Source of the DNA: Anoxynatronum sp033549305
Lineage (GTDB): Bacteria > Bacillota > Clostridia > Peptostreptococcales > Tindalliaceae
Direction of reading: 5' to 3'
Length of the DNA: 30,181 nucleotides
Assembly: GCA_033549305.1 (NCBI GenBank)
Contig: JAWSUV010000023.1
Location: 1 to 30,181 of the forward strand
Position 1 is the first letter of the stretch; every line of letters starts with the position of its first letter. Positions 15,331 through 22,217 of the stretch are shown piece by piece. Both the position numbers and the translations under genes were made by a program. The notes beneath the pieces were generated by a model. It had not been told where the DNA came from. It was given only the letters and a program-made list of their open reading frames with translations, and ran no database searches.

Positions 15331-16542
15331 CTATTTGTGAATGATTTTTTCGATGGCCGGTGACCGCAGATGTGCAATGGAAGGCAGGGTACCGACCAGC
15401 GGCCGGGCGTAGTTCCGGAAAGCCTCCGTCACATAGTTCCCTTGTTCATTGATGAATTTATCAGGCATGGCTTTAGTATGCCTGGCAACCATATCCAGAG
15501 ATGTCAGCTGATAATCAACAGAGTAGTCACCGGTCCGGTGGATAGTGACAGAACCGTCAGCATCATACCAAATAGCAAACTGAGCCGCTTTTTCACCCAC
15601 TTCACGCGCTTCGCTCTGGTCAACACTGGAGACTGCCAGGGGGAAAGAACGCTGTAAATACCCAAAAGTATCAGATCGGACCCGTTTAATACCCAGTTTT
15701 TCCTTGACATACGACCCCAGCAAATCGCCCAGGCCTCCGCCGGATAAGTTGATGTTTCCATGAGCATCTTTCTCAACCTGCCCGGCAATCGTGGCGGCAA
15801 TGGGAGTTCCCTCTGCATCTGCAATCCCTTCAGAGACAGCGACAACACATCGGCCGAACCTGTCATATACCTCTTTAACATCAGATACAAACTGATTCAG
15901 ATTAAAAGCTCTTTCCGGCAGGTAGATCAAATGAGGACCATCATCATAATATTTTTTTGCCAGGGCTGAAGCTGCAGTCAGGAAACCGGCATTCCGTCCC
16001 ATCACCACGCCAATATAAACGCCGGGAAGTGAACGATTATCCAAATCAACGCCGGTGAAAGCCTGTGCAACGAATTTTGCGGCAGAACCATAACCGGGAG
16101 TATGGTCATTGATCAGCAGATCATTATCAATGGTTTTTGGTATATGGATCGCTCGAAACTGATATTCTGATTTTTCAGCATAAGTATTGACAATGCGTAC
16201 CGTATCGGCAGAGTCATTACCGCCGATATAGAAAAAATAGCGGATTTCATGTGCCTGAAGCATATCAAAAATGGCCAGGCAGTACTTTTCATCGGGTTTA
16301 TCCCGGGTAGATCTCAGAGCAGAAGAAGGAGTAACAGCGATCTGTTCCAGGTTGTGAGTCGTCTCCTGAGTCAGATCAATGAAATCTTCATTGATAATGC
16401 CATTAACTCCATTAATGGCACCATAGACCTGTGTTACTTGTGGAAACTTTCGGGATTCAAGGACTGCTCCCACGAGGGACTGGTTGATGACGGCGGTGGG
16501 ACCTCCACCTTGTGCGACCAATACTTTTCCAGTTAATTTCAT
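15331..16542 (-). CDS. pfp: Pyrophosphate-dependent 6-phosphofructokinase
   Basis: This 403-aa enzyme phosphorylates fructose 6-phosphate with PPi, reversibly, in place of or beside ATP-phosphofructokinase. Donor type is read from two positions. GGNDS at 107-111 has Asp where ATP enzymes have Gly (GGDGS). PKTIDND at 135-141 has Lys where ATP enzymes have Gly. Both changes define the PPi class. The N-terminal VAQGGGPTAVIN loop is intact. The ATG at 16542 follows GGAGG by 8 nt and gives the family-typical start; a longer frame upstream adds 26 unrelated residues. Its promoter is at 16621-16649 on the minus strand. Confidence 0.94.
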   Translation of the reverse strand: MKLTGKVLVAQGGGPTAVINQSLVGAVLESRKFPQVTQVYGAINGVNGIINEDFIDLTQETTHNLEQIAVTPSSALRSTRDKPDEKYCLAIFDMLQAHEIRYFFYIGGNDSADTVRIVNTYAEKSEYQFRAIHIPKTIDNDLLINDHTPGYGSAAKFVAQAFTGVDLDNRSLPGVYIGVVMGRNAGFLTAASALAKKYYDDGPHLIYLPERAFNLNQFVSDVKEVYDRFGRCVVAVSEGIADAEGTPIAATIAGQVEKDAHGNINLSGGGLGDLLGSYVKEKLGIKRVRSDTFGYLQRSFPLAVSSVDQSEAREVGEKAAQFAIWYDADGSVTIHRTGDYSVDYQLTSLDMVARHTKAMPDKFINEQGNYVTEAFRNYARPLVGTLPSIAHLRSPAIEKIIHK

Positions 16543-16620
16543 TGTAAACACCTCCATTTTTTCATTCATTCTATCATTACCCTTTTTCTTCTGAAAAACA
16601 TGGGATTCCATGGAAAACAT

Positions 16621-16649
16621 ATTTTAAGATGCTTCCTGTGGTTTATCAA
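16621..16649 (-). promoter_or_regulatory. Predicted pfp promoter
   Basis: On the minus strand TTGATA (16649-16644) and TAAAAT (16626-16621) are 17 bp apart, each one base from consensus. The start site near 16614 leaves a leader of about 70 nt before the pfp ATG, independent of the upstream TPR-like gene. Confidence 0.65.
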
Positions 16650-16750
16650 TTGAATGATGGAATGATTATCGGATGAAAAAACAACTGCAAAAGGAGACGA
16701 TTTTGTGAGCCGGTGACATCAGTGGTCTTTGTTAAGACGAAATGACACAC

Positions 16751-17452
16751 TTATTGATTCAGACCCTGTCGGCATAATTTCTGGTAGCGCTTTTTCTGTG
16801 CAGCGGCATTGGGATGCGCCTCATCCGATTCAGGCATATGATCAGCAATTCGTTGAGCCAGTGTGAAATCTTTATTTTCGAGTGCGAGAACAATGGCATT
16901 TTCCTGAGCGGACCAATATTCCGGAGAAGACCACTCATCTGGCGGGACGGATTGAAAATAATCGCGATAAACGGCATACGCCGCATCAGACTGGTCTAAT
17001 TCCAGCAGGCAGCTGGCTTTGATCAGGTGTAAAAAAGTGGGTGCTGCAGGCTGTGTCAGAACTTTATCCAAAGAATGGATGCAGGCCTGGTATTGTTTCT
17101 TTCTCAGGGAAACCACGGCGTTCCGATAATCGACAGCTGCTTCATCAGTTTTTTTGCGCCATTGATGTCGGAGAAAAAGCATCAATGCACCAACAAAAAA
17201 AGCTGCCGGGAGCCTGAAGCTGAAAAAAATGAGGATGATTCCCATAAAACCAAGAGCAGCCTGAAATGGGTAGCGCTGGCTTTTCAGGTTTGCAGGAACA
17301 TTAGACATTATAAAGGTGTTCATCAATGGATTTCCAATGACTTTGAGGCCCTTCTGAGGAGCAGCTTTCTGACTGGTATTCCCTTTTGATCCTGATTCTC
17401 TGGATGTCTGATGTGACTTGAATGGTTGGTTGCTTTGGGATGGATTTGGCAT
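16751..17452 (-). CDS. Membrane protein with TPR-like C-terminal domain, unknown function
   Basis: This 233-aa protein is not recognised as a named family. Residues 1-60 are a polar, Ser/Gln/Lys-rich tail. Residues about 64-95 are hydrophobic and probably form two closely spaced membrane helices. From about 105 on the sequence is helical with alternating small and aromatic residues (YRNAVVSLRKKQYQACIHSL, then ASCLLELDQSDAAYAVYRDY), which resembles tetratricopeptide repeats. A scaffold role at the cytoplasmic face is inference. GGAGG lies 6 nt before the ATG. It lies upstream of pfp on the same strand with a 208-bp gap and probably forms a separate transcript. Confidence 0.65.
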   Translation of the reverse strand: MPNPSQSNQPFKSHQTSRESGSKGNTSQKAAPQKGLKVIGNPLMNTFIMSNVPANLKSQRYPFQAALGFMGIILIFFSFRLPAAFFVGALMLFLRHQWRKKTDEAAVDYRNAVVSLRKKQYQACIHSLDKVLTQPAAPTFLHLIKASCLLELDQSDAAYAVYRDYFQSVPPDEWSSPEYWSAQENAIVLALENKDFTLAQRIADHMPESDEAHPNAAAQKKRYQKLCRQGLNQ

Positions 17453-17587
17453 GGGGATCCTCCAATCATATTTAACAGTCTACTGTATTCATTATAGGAA
17501 GACGGTCATTAAATTGCAACTGTGATGATGATAAGCCCAGATCGATTTAACAGGAATAAGCCAAAACAACGTATCCTGGAGACTTAA

Positions 17588-17599
17588 TGTATCGATACA
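17588..17599. promoter_or_regulatory. Perfect 12-bp palindrome upstream of the ECF gene promoter
   Basis: TGTATCGATACA is a perfect dyad, 25 bp upstream of the predicted -35 box. It could be a repressor or activator site, but 12-bp palindromes also occur by chance. Confidence 0.25.
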
Positions 17600-17624
17600 A
17601 TAATTGAAAAAATGCCTTATACCA

Positions 17625-17653
17625 TTTACATAGACTCGATCGGTTGATAAAAT
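17625..17653 (+). promoter_or_regulatory. Predicted promoter of the ECF S-component gene
   Basis: TTTACA (17625-17630) and TAAAAT (17648-17653) are spaced 17 bp, each one base from consensus. The leader would be only about 40 nt, too short for a known riboswitch. Confidence 0.6.
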
Positions 17654-17699
17654 AGAACTATAGAGGCAAACACTAGCAATACACTTGGAGGCGATGATG

Positions 17700-18218
17700 A
17701 TGGAAACGCGCACAAAAGATGTAACGGTGACTGGTTTGTTAATTGCACTGGTGGCGGCGGCGACCATGATGATTACGATCCCCGTACCGGCAACCGAAGG
17801 ATTTATTCATGCAGGAGACGGAGTCATATTTTTTGTGGCAGTGTTTTTCGGCAGAAAAAAGGGAGCACTAGCCGCCGGCATTGGCAGCGCCATGGCTGAT
17901 TTGCTTCTGGGATATACCATGTGGGTGATTCCCACACTTATTGTCAAATCAATCATGGGCTATCTCGTCGGATTTATCGCTGAAAAAGGGAAGCAACCTC
18001 ATGTCGGCTGGGTGGATGTGGTAAGTGTTTCTATTGGAGCTCTCTGGATGTCTTTCGGGTATCTGGTAGCGGGTACTTTCCTGAAAGGAAGTTTTCAGGT
18101 GGCACTGGCCGGCTGGCCCTGGGATCTGGTGCAGGGATTTGGCGGAGTTGTGCTGTTTCTTCCCATAGCAGCTGCCGTAAGTCGTACCCAGTTCTTTAAA
18201 CATCAGATCCACTATTGA
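17700..18218 (+). CDS. ECF transporter substrate-binding (S) component
   Basis: This protein of about 172 aa has five to six hydrophobic segments and the S-component layout. The TGLLIALVAAATMMI helix is followed by FIHAGDGVIF and by GALAAGIGSAMADLLLGY, a pattern of the family that includes riboflavin-type S proteins (Pfam ECF-ribofla_trS, by recollection). It would bind a vitamin or metabolite and dock to a shared EcfA-EcfA'-EcfT module encoded elsewhere. There is no RFN, TPP or other riboswitch upstream, so the substrate is open. Three ATGs lie in a row (17694, 17697, 17700). GGAGG at 17687-17691 fits 17700 best (8 nt) and 17697 next. A terminator follows. Confidence 0.82.
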   Translation: METRTKDVTVTGLLIALVAAATMMITIPVPATEGFIHAGDGVIFFVAVFFGRKKGALAAGIGSAMADLLLGYTMWVIPTLIVKSIMGYLVGFIAEKGKQPHVGWVDVVSVSIGALWMSFGYLVAGTFLKGSFQVALAGWPWDLVQGFGGVVLFLPIAAAVSRTQFFKHQIHY

Positions 18219-18243
18219 TTTGGTGAATGACTGAAGAATGATC

Positions 18244-18269
18244 ATGCCCGGCTCTTTCGGGCATTTTTT
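18244..18269 (+). terminator. Intrinsic terminator after the ECF gene
   Basis: ATGCCCG (18244-18250) pairs with CGGGCAT (18258-18264), followed by a run of T to 18269. It lies 25 bp after the stop codon. Confidence 0.85.
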
Positions 18270-18289
18270 CTTTGCCGCAGCCTGACTCA

Positions 18290-18319
18290 TTGACAGGTAT
18301 GATCAATATACGATAAGAT
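18290..18319 (+). promoter_or_regulatory. Predicted prfC promoter
   Basis: A perfect TTGACA at 18290-18295 is followed after 18 bp by TAAGAT (18314-18319). The start site would be about 80 nt upstream of the prfC ATG. Confidence 0.5.
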
Positions 18320-18405
18320 TGATAGGGTTTACCGGAATAGTAGAATTTGAAGCGGCCCAACGTGATTGATATTCATATTAATAAACAAAAACAAAGGAGT
18401 TAACA

Positions 18406-20010
18406 ATGAAATCGAATGAAATCCACAATGAAGTTCAGCGACGCAGGACATTTGCGATTATTTCCCATCCTGATGCCGGGAAAACAACCCTTACGGAGAA
18501 ATTGCTGTTATATGGTGGTGCCATCCGATTGGCAGGATCTGTTAAATCAAGACGGGCACAACGTCATGCGGTTTCTGACTGGATGGAAATTGAAAAACAG
18601 CGGGGGATTTCGGTTACCTCCAGCGTACTCCAGTTTGAATACAACGGGTATATGGTCAACTTGCTTGATACACCGGGTCACCAGGATTTTAGTGAAGATA
18701 CTTACCGGACGCTGATGGCAGCTGATAATGCGGTCATGGTGATTGATTCCGGGAAGGGGGTCGAAGACCAGACTAAAAAGCTTTTTCAGGTATGCCGGCT
18801 TCGCGGTATTCCTATCTTTACTTTTATAAACAAAATGGACCGTGCCGGGAAGGACCCCTTTGAGCTCTTGGAGGAAATAGAGCAGGTGCTTGGGATTGAA
18901 TCATATCCCATGAACTGGCCTGTGGGCAACTTTGGAAAATTCAGGGGTGTTTATAATCGTGTTAAGAACCAGATGGAGATTTTCGAAGGTGGTCATCACG
19001 GGCAGTCCCAGGTAACATCACTAACGGGTGCTTTAACCAGTGTCGTTTTTAAAGATCTGTTAGGTGAAACCCTTCATCAGCAGTTAATTCATGAAATTGA
19101 ATTACTGGATGAAGCCGGCAACCAGTTTGACTTAAAGCGGATACTGAAAGGTGAGATGACACCGGTTTTCTTCGGGAGCGCTATGACAAATTTTGGTGTA
19201 CAGCCGTTCCTGGAATCATTTCTTGATTTGACACTGCCACCATCATCGAGGGTTAGTCAGGAACAGGAGATAGACCCCGAAAGAGATGATTTTTCAGCGT
19301 TTGTCTTTAAGATCCAGGCCAATATGAACCCGGCACACCGGGACCGCATTGCTTTTTTGCGCATTTGTTCCGGAAAGTTTACCAAAGGGATGATGGCAAC
19401 CCTGACCAGAAATGGTAAAAAAGTGAAATTGGCACAGCCGCAGCAGTTCTTTGCGCAGGATCGCTCAACAATTGAAAATGCTTATCCTGGAGATATCATC
19501 GGCATTCACGATCCGGGAGTTTTTCTTATCGGGGATACGCTTTCGGAGTCGGATGGGACAATTCGCTATGATGATATCCCTGTATTTTCACCTGAGCATT
19601 TTTCTAAGATTCATGCGAAAGATTCCATGAAACGAAAGCAATTCATTAAGGGAATTCAGCAGTTATCAGAAGAAGGCGCCATACAGGTGTTTCGTCCCAT
19701 GAACAGCGGCATTGAAGAAATCATTGTTGGAGTGGTAGGCGTTCTGCAGTTTGAAGTTCTTGAATACCGGCTTCTGAATGAATACAATGTAGAAATCAGG
19801 ATGCAGCAGCTGCCCTATCGGCAAGTCCGCTGGATCGAAATGAGTAAATTTGATCCTGACGCCTTCCACCTGACAATGGACTCTATTATTGCGGTGGACA
19901 ATCAGAATCAGCCAGTGCTGATGTATCAGAATGACTGGTCCAAAGATCGTGTGGAAGAACGAAATCCCGGTGTCAGACTGAATGAAATTGCCAAGCGCAC
20001 TCTGATTTAG
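18406..20010 (+). CDS. prfC: Peptide chain release factor 3 (RF3)
   Basis: This 534-aa translational GTPase recycles RF1/RF2 from the ribosome after peptide release. The G-domain motifs are intact: HPDAGKTT (P-loop, residues 21-28), RGISVTSS (switch I), DTPGHQDF (G3) and NKMDR (G4). The length and the order of G domain, beta-barrel domain II and C-terminal domain III fit RF3 rather than EF-G, which is ~150 residues longer. AAAGGAG lies 6 nt before the ATG. The next gene has its own -10 box within 21 bp of this stop, and no terminator is seen between them, so read-through into usp is possible. Confidence 0.96.
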   Translation: MKSNEIHNEVQRRRTFAIISHPDAGKTTLTEKLLLYGGAIRLAGSVKSRRAQRHAVSDWMEIEKQRGISVTSSVLQFEYNGYMVNLLDTPGHQDFSEDTYRTLMAADNAVMVIDSGKGVEDQTKKLFQVCRLRGIPIFTFINKMDRAGKDPFELLEEIEQVLGIESYPMNWPVGNFGKFRGVYNRVKNQMEIFEGGHHGQSQVTSLTGALTSVVFKDLLGETLHQQLIHEIELLDEAGNQFDLKRILKGEMTPVFFGSAMTNFGVQPFLESFLDLTLPPSSRVSQEQEIDPERDDFSAFVFKIQANMNPAHRDRIAFLRICSGKFTKGMMATLTRNGKKVKLAQPQQFFAQDRSTIENAYPGDIIGIHDPGVFLIGDTLSESDGTIRYDDIPVFSPEHFSKIHAKDSMKRKQFIKGIQQLSEEGAIQVFRPMNSGIEEIIVGVVGVLQFEVLEYRLLNEYNVEIRMQQLPYRQVRWIEMSKFDPDAFHLTMDSIIAVDNQNQPVLMYQNDWSKDRVEERNPGVRLNEIAKRTLI

Positions 20011-20027
20011 AAAAAGACGGCCATTCA

Positions 20028-20036
20028 TGGTATAAT
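20028..20036 (+). promoter_or_regulatory. Extended -10 promoter for the usp gene
   Basis: TGGTATAAT (20028-20036) combines a TG extension with a consensus -10. No convincing -35 is present, as is common for extended -10 promoters. The predicted start near 20043 gives a 40-nt leader. Confidence 0.55.
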
Positions 20037-20083
20037 CGAAGTGAATAAAGACGGTTAAAGCGGCTAATAAAGGATGATATGAG

Positions 20084-20470
20084 ATGGTGGAAGAAAAGAA
20101 TATTATGGTATGTGTGACACAGCAGAAGACATGTGAACGTCTGATACGTAAAGGGGCGGAGATTCGGGATCTTCATGGAGGGCGACTCCTCGTTGTGCAT
20201 GTTACACCCACGGCATTACAAGTCATGGGGAATTACAGCCAACCGGATGCCCTTGATTATTTGTATGAGGTTTCAAAGACAATGGATGCCGAGATGACCG
20301 TGATCCGTTCCACGGAGACAATCAAAACACTGGTTGAATTTTGTCGCATTAATCAGGTTGCTACGGTTGTTATGGGTGAATCCCTTCGACCTTCTAAGGA
20401 GAACACAATTGTCGATGAGTTGAACAAACGGATCGGCAGAACCACTGAGATAAAGATTGTCTCCGTTTAA
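20084..20470 (+). CDS. Universal stress protein-like (UspA fold, KdpD-type)
   Basis: This 128-aa protein has the UspA alpha/beta fold pattern: an N-terminal strand NIMVCVTQQ, the KTCERLIRKGAEI helix, and the GGRLLVVHV strand. The VCVTQQKTCERLIRKG start is closest to the cytoplasmic Usp-like domain found in KdpD sensor kinases, here as a stand-alone protein. The C-terminal ATP loop (VVMGES then KENTI) is only partly like the G-x2-G-x9-G-S/T motif, so nucleotide binding is uncertain. The ATG follows AAAGGA by about 9 nt. The next gene starts 39 bp after the stop without a terminator, so the two are probably cotranscribed. Confidence 0.75.
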   Translation: MVEEKNIMVCVTQQKTCERLIRKGAEIRDLHGGRLLVVHVTPTALQVMGNYSQPDALDYLYEVSKTMDAEMTVIRSTETIKTLVEFCRINQVATVVMGESLRPSKENTIVDELNKRIGRTTEIKIVSV

Positions 20471-20509
20471 TCAGTCTTTTTCATTAAAATGCAAAGATGA
20501 TGGTGCCTA

Positions 20510-21451
20510 ATGGAAACAAATGATCTGTACCGAACCTATTCTGCATTCTTATTGAAGCAGTACGGTGAAAAAGTGTATAAAATTCCAATCCACCTGCCGG
20601 CAGGATGCCCTAACCGGGACGGGACACTGGGAACAGGCGGATGTGATTTTTGTGACCAGCAGGGTGCCGGGTTTGAGATGCTGTCACAACGGGTTTCCGT
20701 CAAAAAGCAACTTGCTGATAACATGGCTTATATTGGCGGAAAGTATCATGCAAAAAAGTTTGTCGCATATTTCCAGAATTACAGCAACACCTTCCTGCCT
20801 TATCAAACATTTCAACAGGCCATGTTGGACGCGGTTCACCCGCAGGTAGTCGAATTTGCAGTCTCCACTCGACCGGATTGTATCCAGCAGCAACAGCTGG
20901 ATTTTTTAAGTAAAATCAGCAGGGAAACAGGAATCAATATGACTTTTGAATTGGGACTGCAAACAGCCAACTATCGCACGCTGTATGCCATTAACCGGGG
21001 ACACGGGCTTGCCGCCTTTATTGACGCAGTGCTGAAACTTCACCAGCACGCATTTAATGTCTGTGCTCATGTGATTGTTAACCTGCCTGGTGACGATCTG
21101 CTGGATGTGACTGAAACGGCGCGTATTCTTTCGGCTTTGAAGATCCAGCAGGTGAAGCTGCACGCGTTATATGTGATGAAAAACACGAAGATGGGTGATG
21201 AATACCTTCGTGGAGAGTTGAAACTCATCCCGGTGGAAGAGTATATTGAACGTGTCATTTGTTTTTTGGAAAACCTCCAACCGGAAGTGATTGTCCAGCG
21301 ACTAATTGGAAGAGCTCCTGAAAAAAACAGCCTGTTTGTTAACTGGGGTATGAGCTGGTGGAAAATCCGGGATGAAATTCATGAGAAAATGAGCCGTGAA
21401 AATCGTTTTCAAGGGTCGGAATGGCTTAAAACACTAAATGTGGACATGTAG
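20510..21451 (+). CDS. ytqA: Radical SAM protein, YtqA/YhcC (TIGR01212) family; probable tRNA modification enzyme MnmL
   Basis: This 313-aa radical SAM enzyme is of the TIGR01212 family. The [4Fe-4S] cysteines are C33, C45 and C48 in CPNRDGT-x3-GGCDFC, a C-x11-C-x2-C spacing peculiar to this family rather than the usual C-x3-C-x2-C. Further family blocks are YFQNYSNT, EFAVSTRPDC, MTFELGLQT and NRGH. From memory, the B. subtilis member YtqA has been renamed MnmL and acts in making the mnm5(s2)U wobble modification of tRNA; I cannot check that here. The partner methyltransferase YtqB/MnmM is not in this window. The ribosome binding site is weak (GATGGTG). It probably shares a transcript with the Usp-like gene. 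Confidence 0.85.
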   Translation: METNDLYRTYSAFLLKQYGEKVYKIPIHLPAGCPNRDGTLGTGGCDFCDQQGAGFEMLSQRVSVKKQLADNMAYIGGKYHAKKFVAYFQNYSNTFLPYQTFQQAMLDAVHPQVVEFAVSTRPDCIQQQQLDFLSKISRETGINMTFELGLQTANYRTLYAINRGHGLAAFIDAVLKLHQHAFNVCAHVIVNLPGDDLLDVTETARILSALKIQQVKLHALYVMKNTKMGDEYLRGELKLIPVEEYIERVICFLENLQPEVIVQRLIGRAPEKNSLFVNWGMSWWKIRDEIHEKMSRENRFQGSEWLKTLNVDM

Positions 21452-21573
21452 TGAAGTATTCTTTGGCAAAAATTCAGAAAAAAGTCAAAATTTATTGCAG
21501 GTGAAGCAGGAGTTTACGAATCAGTGTCGAAATAATTCTATACTATGAAAATAATTTGATGGAGGGATGCCAC

Positions 21574-21996
21574 ATGATAAAGTTAGTTGTTGGTAAAAAA
21601 GGCAGCGGTAAAACAAAAAGACTGGTTGATATGACGAATGAAGCTGCAAAAAGAGCAAAGGGTCATGTTGTTTTTATTGATATGGATAACAGTAAAATGT
21701 TTCAGATAGATTATCGCGCTCGATTCATGCATCTTAATGAGTATGAACTGGCTGATGAAATGGAATTTTATGGATTCTTATGTGGTGTTGTCGCCTCGAA
21801 TTATGACATTGAGCATGTTTTTGTTGATGGATTGATTAAATTGAGCACTAACGGTCTTGAAGGGTTAAAGCCTTTTTTTGAGCGGCTCAGCAAAGTCGAG
21901 CTAAAATACAATATCAGCTTTGTCTTTGGAATCAGCTGGGACATGGAAGAGGTTCCTGAATTCATGAAGCGGTTTCAGTTGGAGTATCTCACATAA
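21574..21996 (+). CDS. Small P-loop ATPase-like protein of unknown function
   Basis: This 140-aa protein carries a perfect Walker A motif, GKKGSGKT, at residues 7-14 right after the first strand. A Walker B-like strand ending in aspartate (HVFVDG) lies near residue 87. Similar proteins in Clostridia are, as I recall, often labelled 'twitching motility protein PilT' without basis; it is far too short for PilT and has no pilus context. The ATG at 21574 is 7 nt after GGAGGG; upstream TTG/ATG codons overlap that site. It lies between the radical SAM gene and a long inverted repeat. Function unknown. Confidence 0.75.
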   Translation: MIKLVVGKKGSGKTKRLVDMTNEAAKRAKGHVVFIDMDNSKMFQIDYRARFMHLNEYELADEMEFYGFLCGVVASNYDIEHVFVDGLIKLSTNGLEGLKPFFERLSKVELKYNISFVFGISWDMEEVPEFMKRFQLEYLT

Positions 21997-22006
21997 TTGA
22001 TCATGT

Positions 22007-22074
22007 ACCTGTTGGAAAGTTGTCTCTCAATCGATTTTCTGTTGCTGGGACAACTTTCCAACGAGAAAACAGGT
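22007..22074. repeat. Long imperfect inverted repeat of unknown role
   Basis: GTTGGAAAGTTGTC (22011-22024) and GACAACTTTCCAAC (22049-22062) are a perfect 14-bp inverted repeat around a 24-base loop. Outside it, ACCT (22007-22010) can pair with AGGT (22071-22074) across an 8-base bulge. No T-tract follows on either strand, so it is not a classic intrinsic terminator. It ends 10 bp before the predicted gap promoter. Confidence 0.65.
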
Positions 22075-22084
22075 AAGTGATCTA

Positions 22085-22113
22085 TTGTGTTCAGACGATG
22101 CTTATGATATACT
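22085..22113 (+). promoter_or_regulatory. Predicted gap promoter
   Basis: TATACT at 22108-22113 has a weak -35 TTGTGT at 22085-22090, spaced 17 bp. The transcript would carry a leader of about 98 nt. In it, GGGACA (22147-22152) and TGTCCC (22178-22183) can form a hairpin. Confidence 0.5.
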
Positions 22114-22217
22114 CAGTTCTAGATCAGATATTTTTTTGAAGCATATGGGACACAAAAAGAGTATGAGGGATTTAATATGTCCCGCATGTCGTTGATCACA
22201 GTAAAAGGAGGATTTTT

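Noticed and set aside
17453..17699. Riboswitch upstream of the ECF S component
   Set aside because: No RFN, TPP, cobalamin or folate aptamer core was found, and the predicted leader is only about 40 nt.
22147..22183. CggR operator in the gap leader
   Set aside because: The GGGAC and TGTC elements occur as an inverted pair, not as the tandem CGGGAC-N6-TGTC repeat expected for CggR, and no cggR gene is next to gap.
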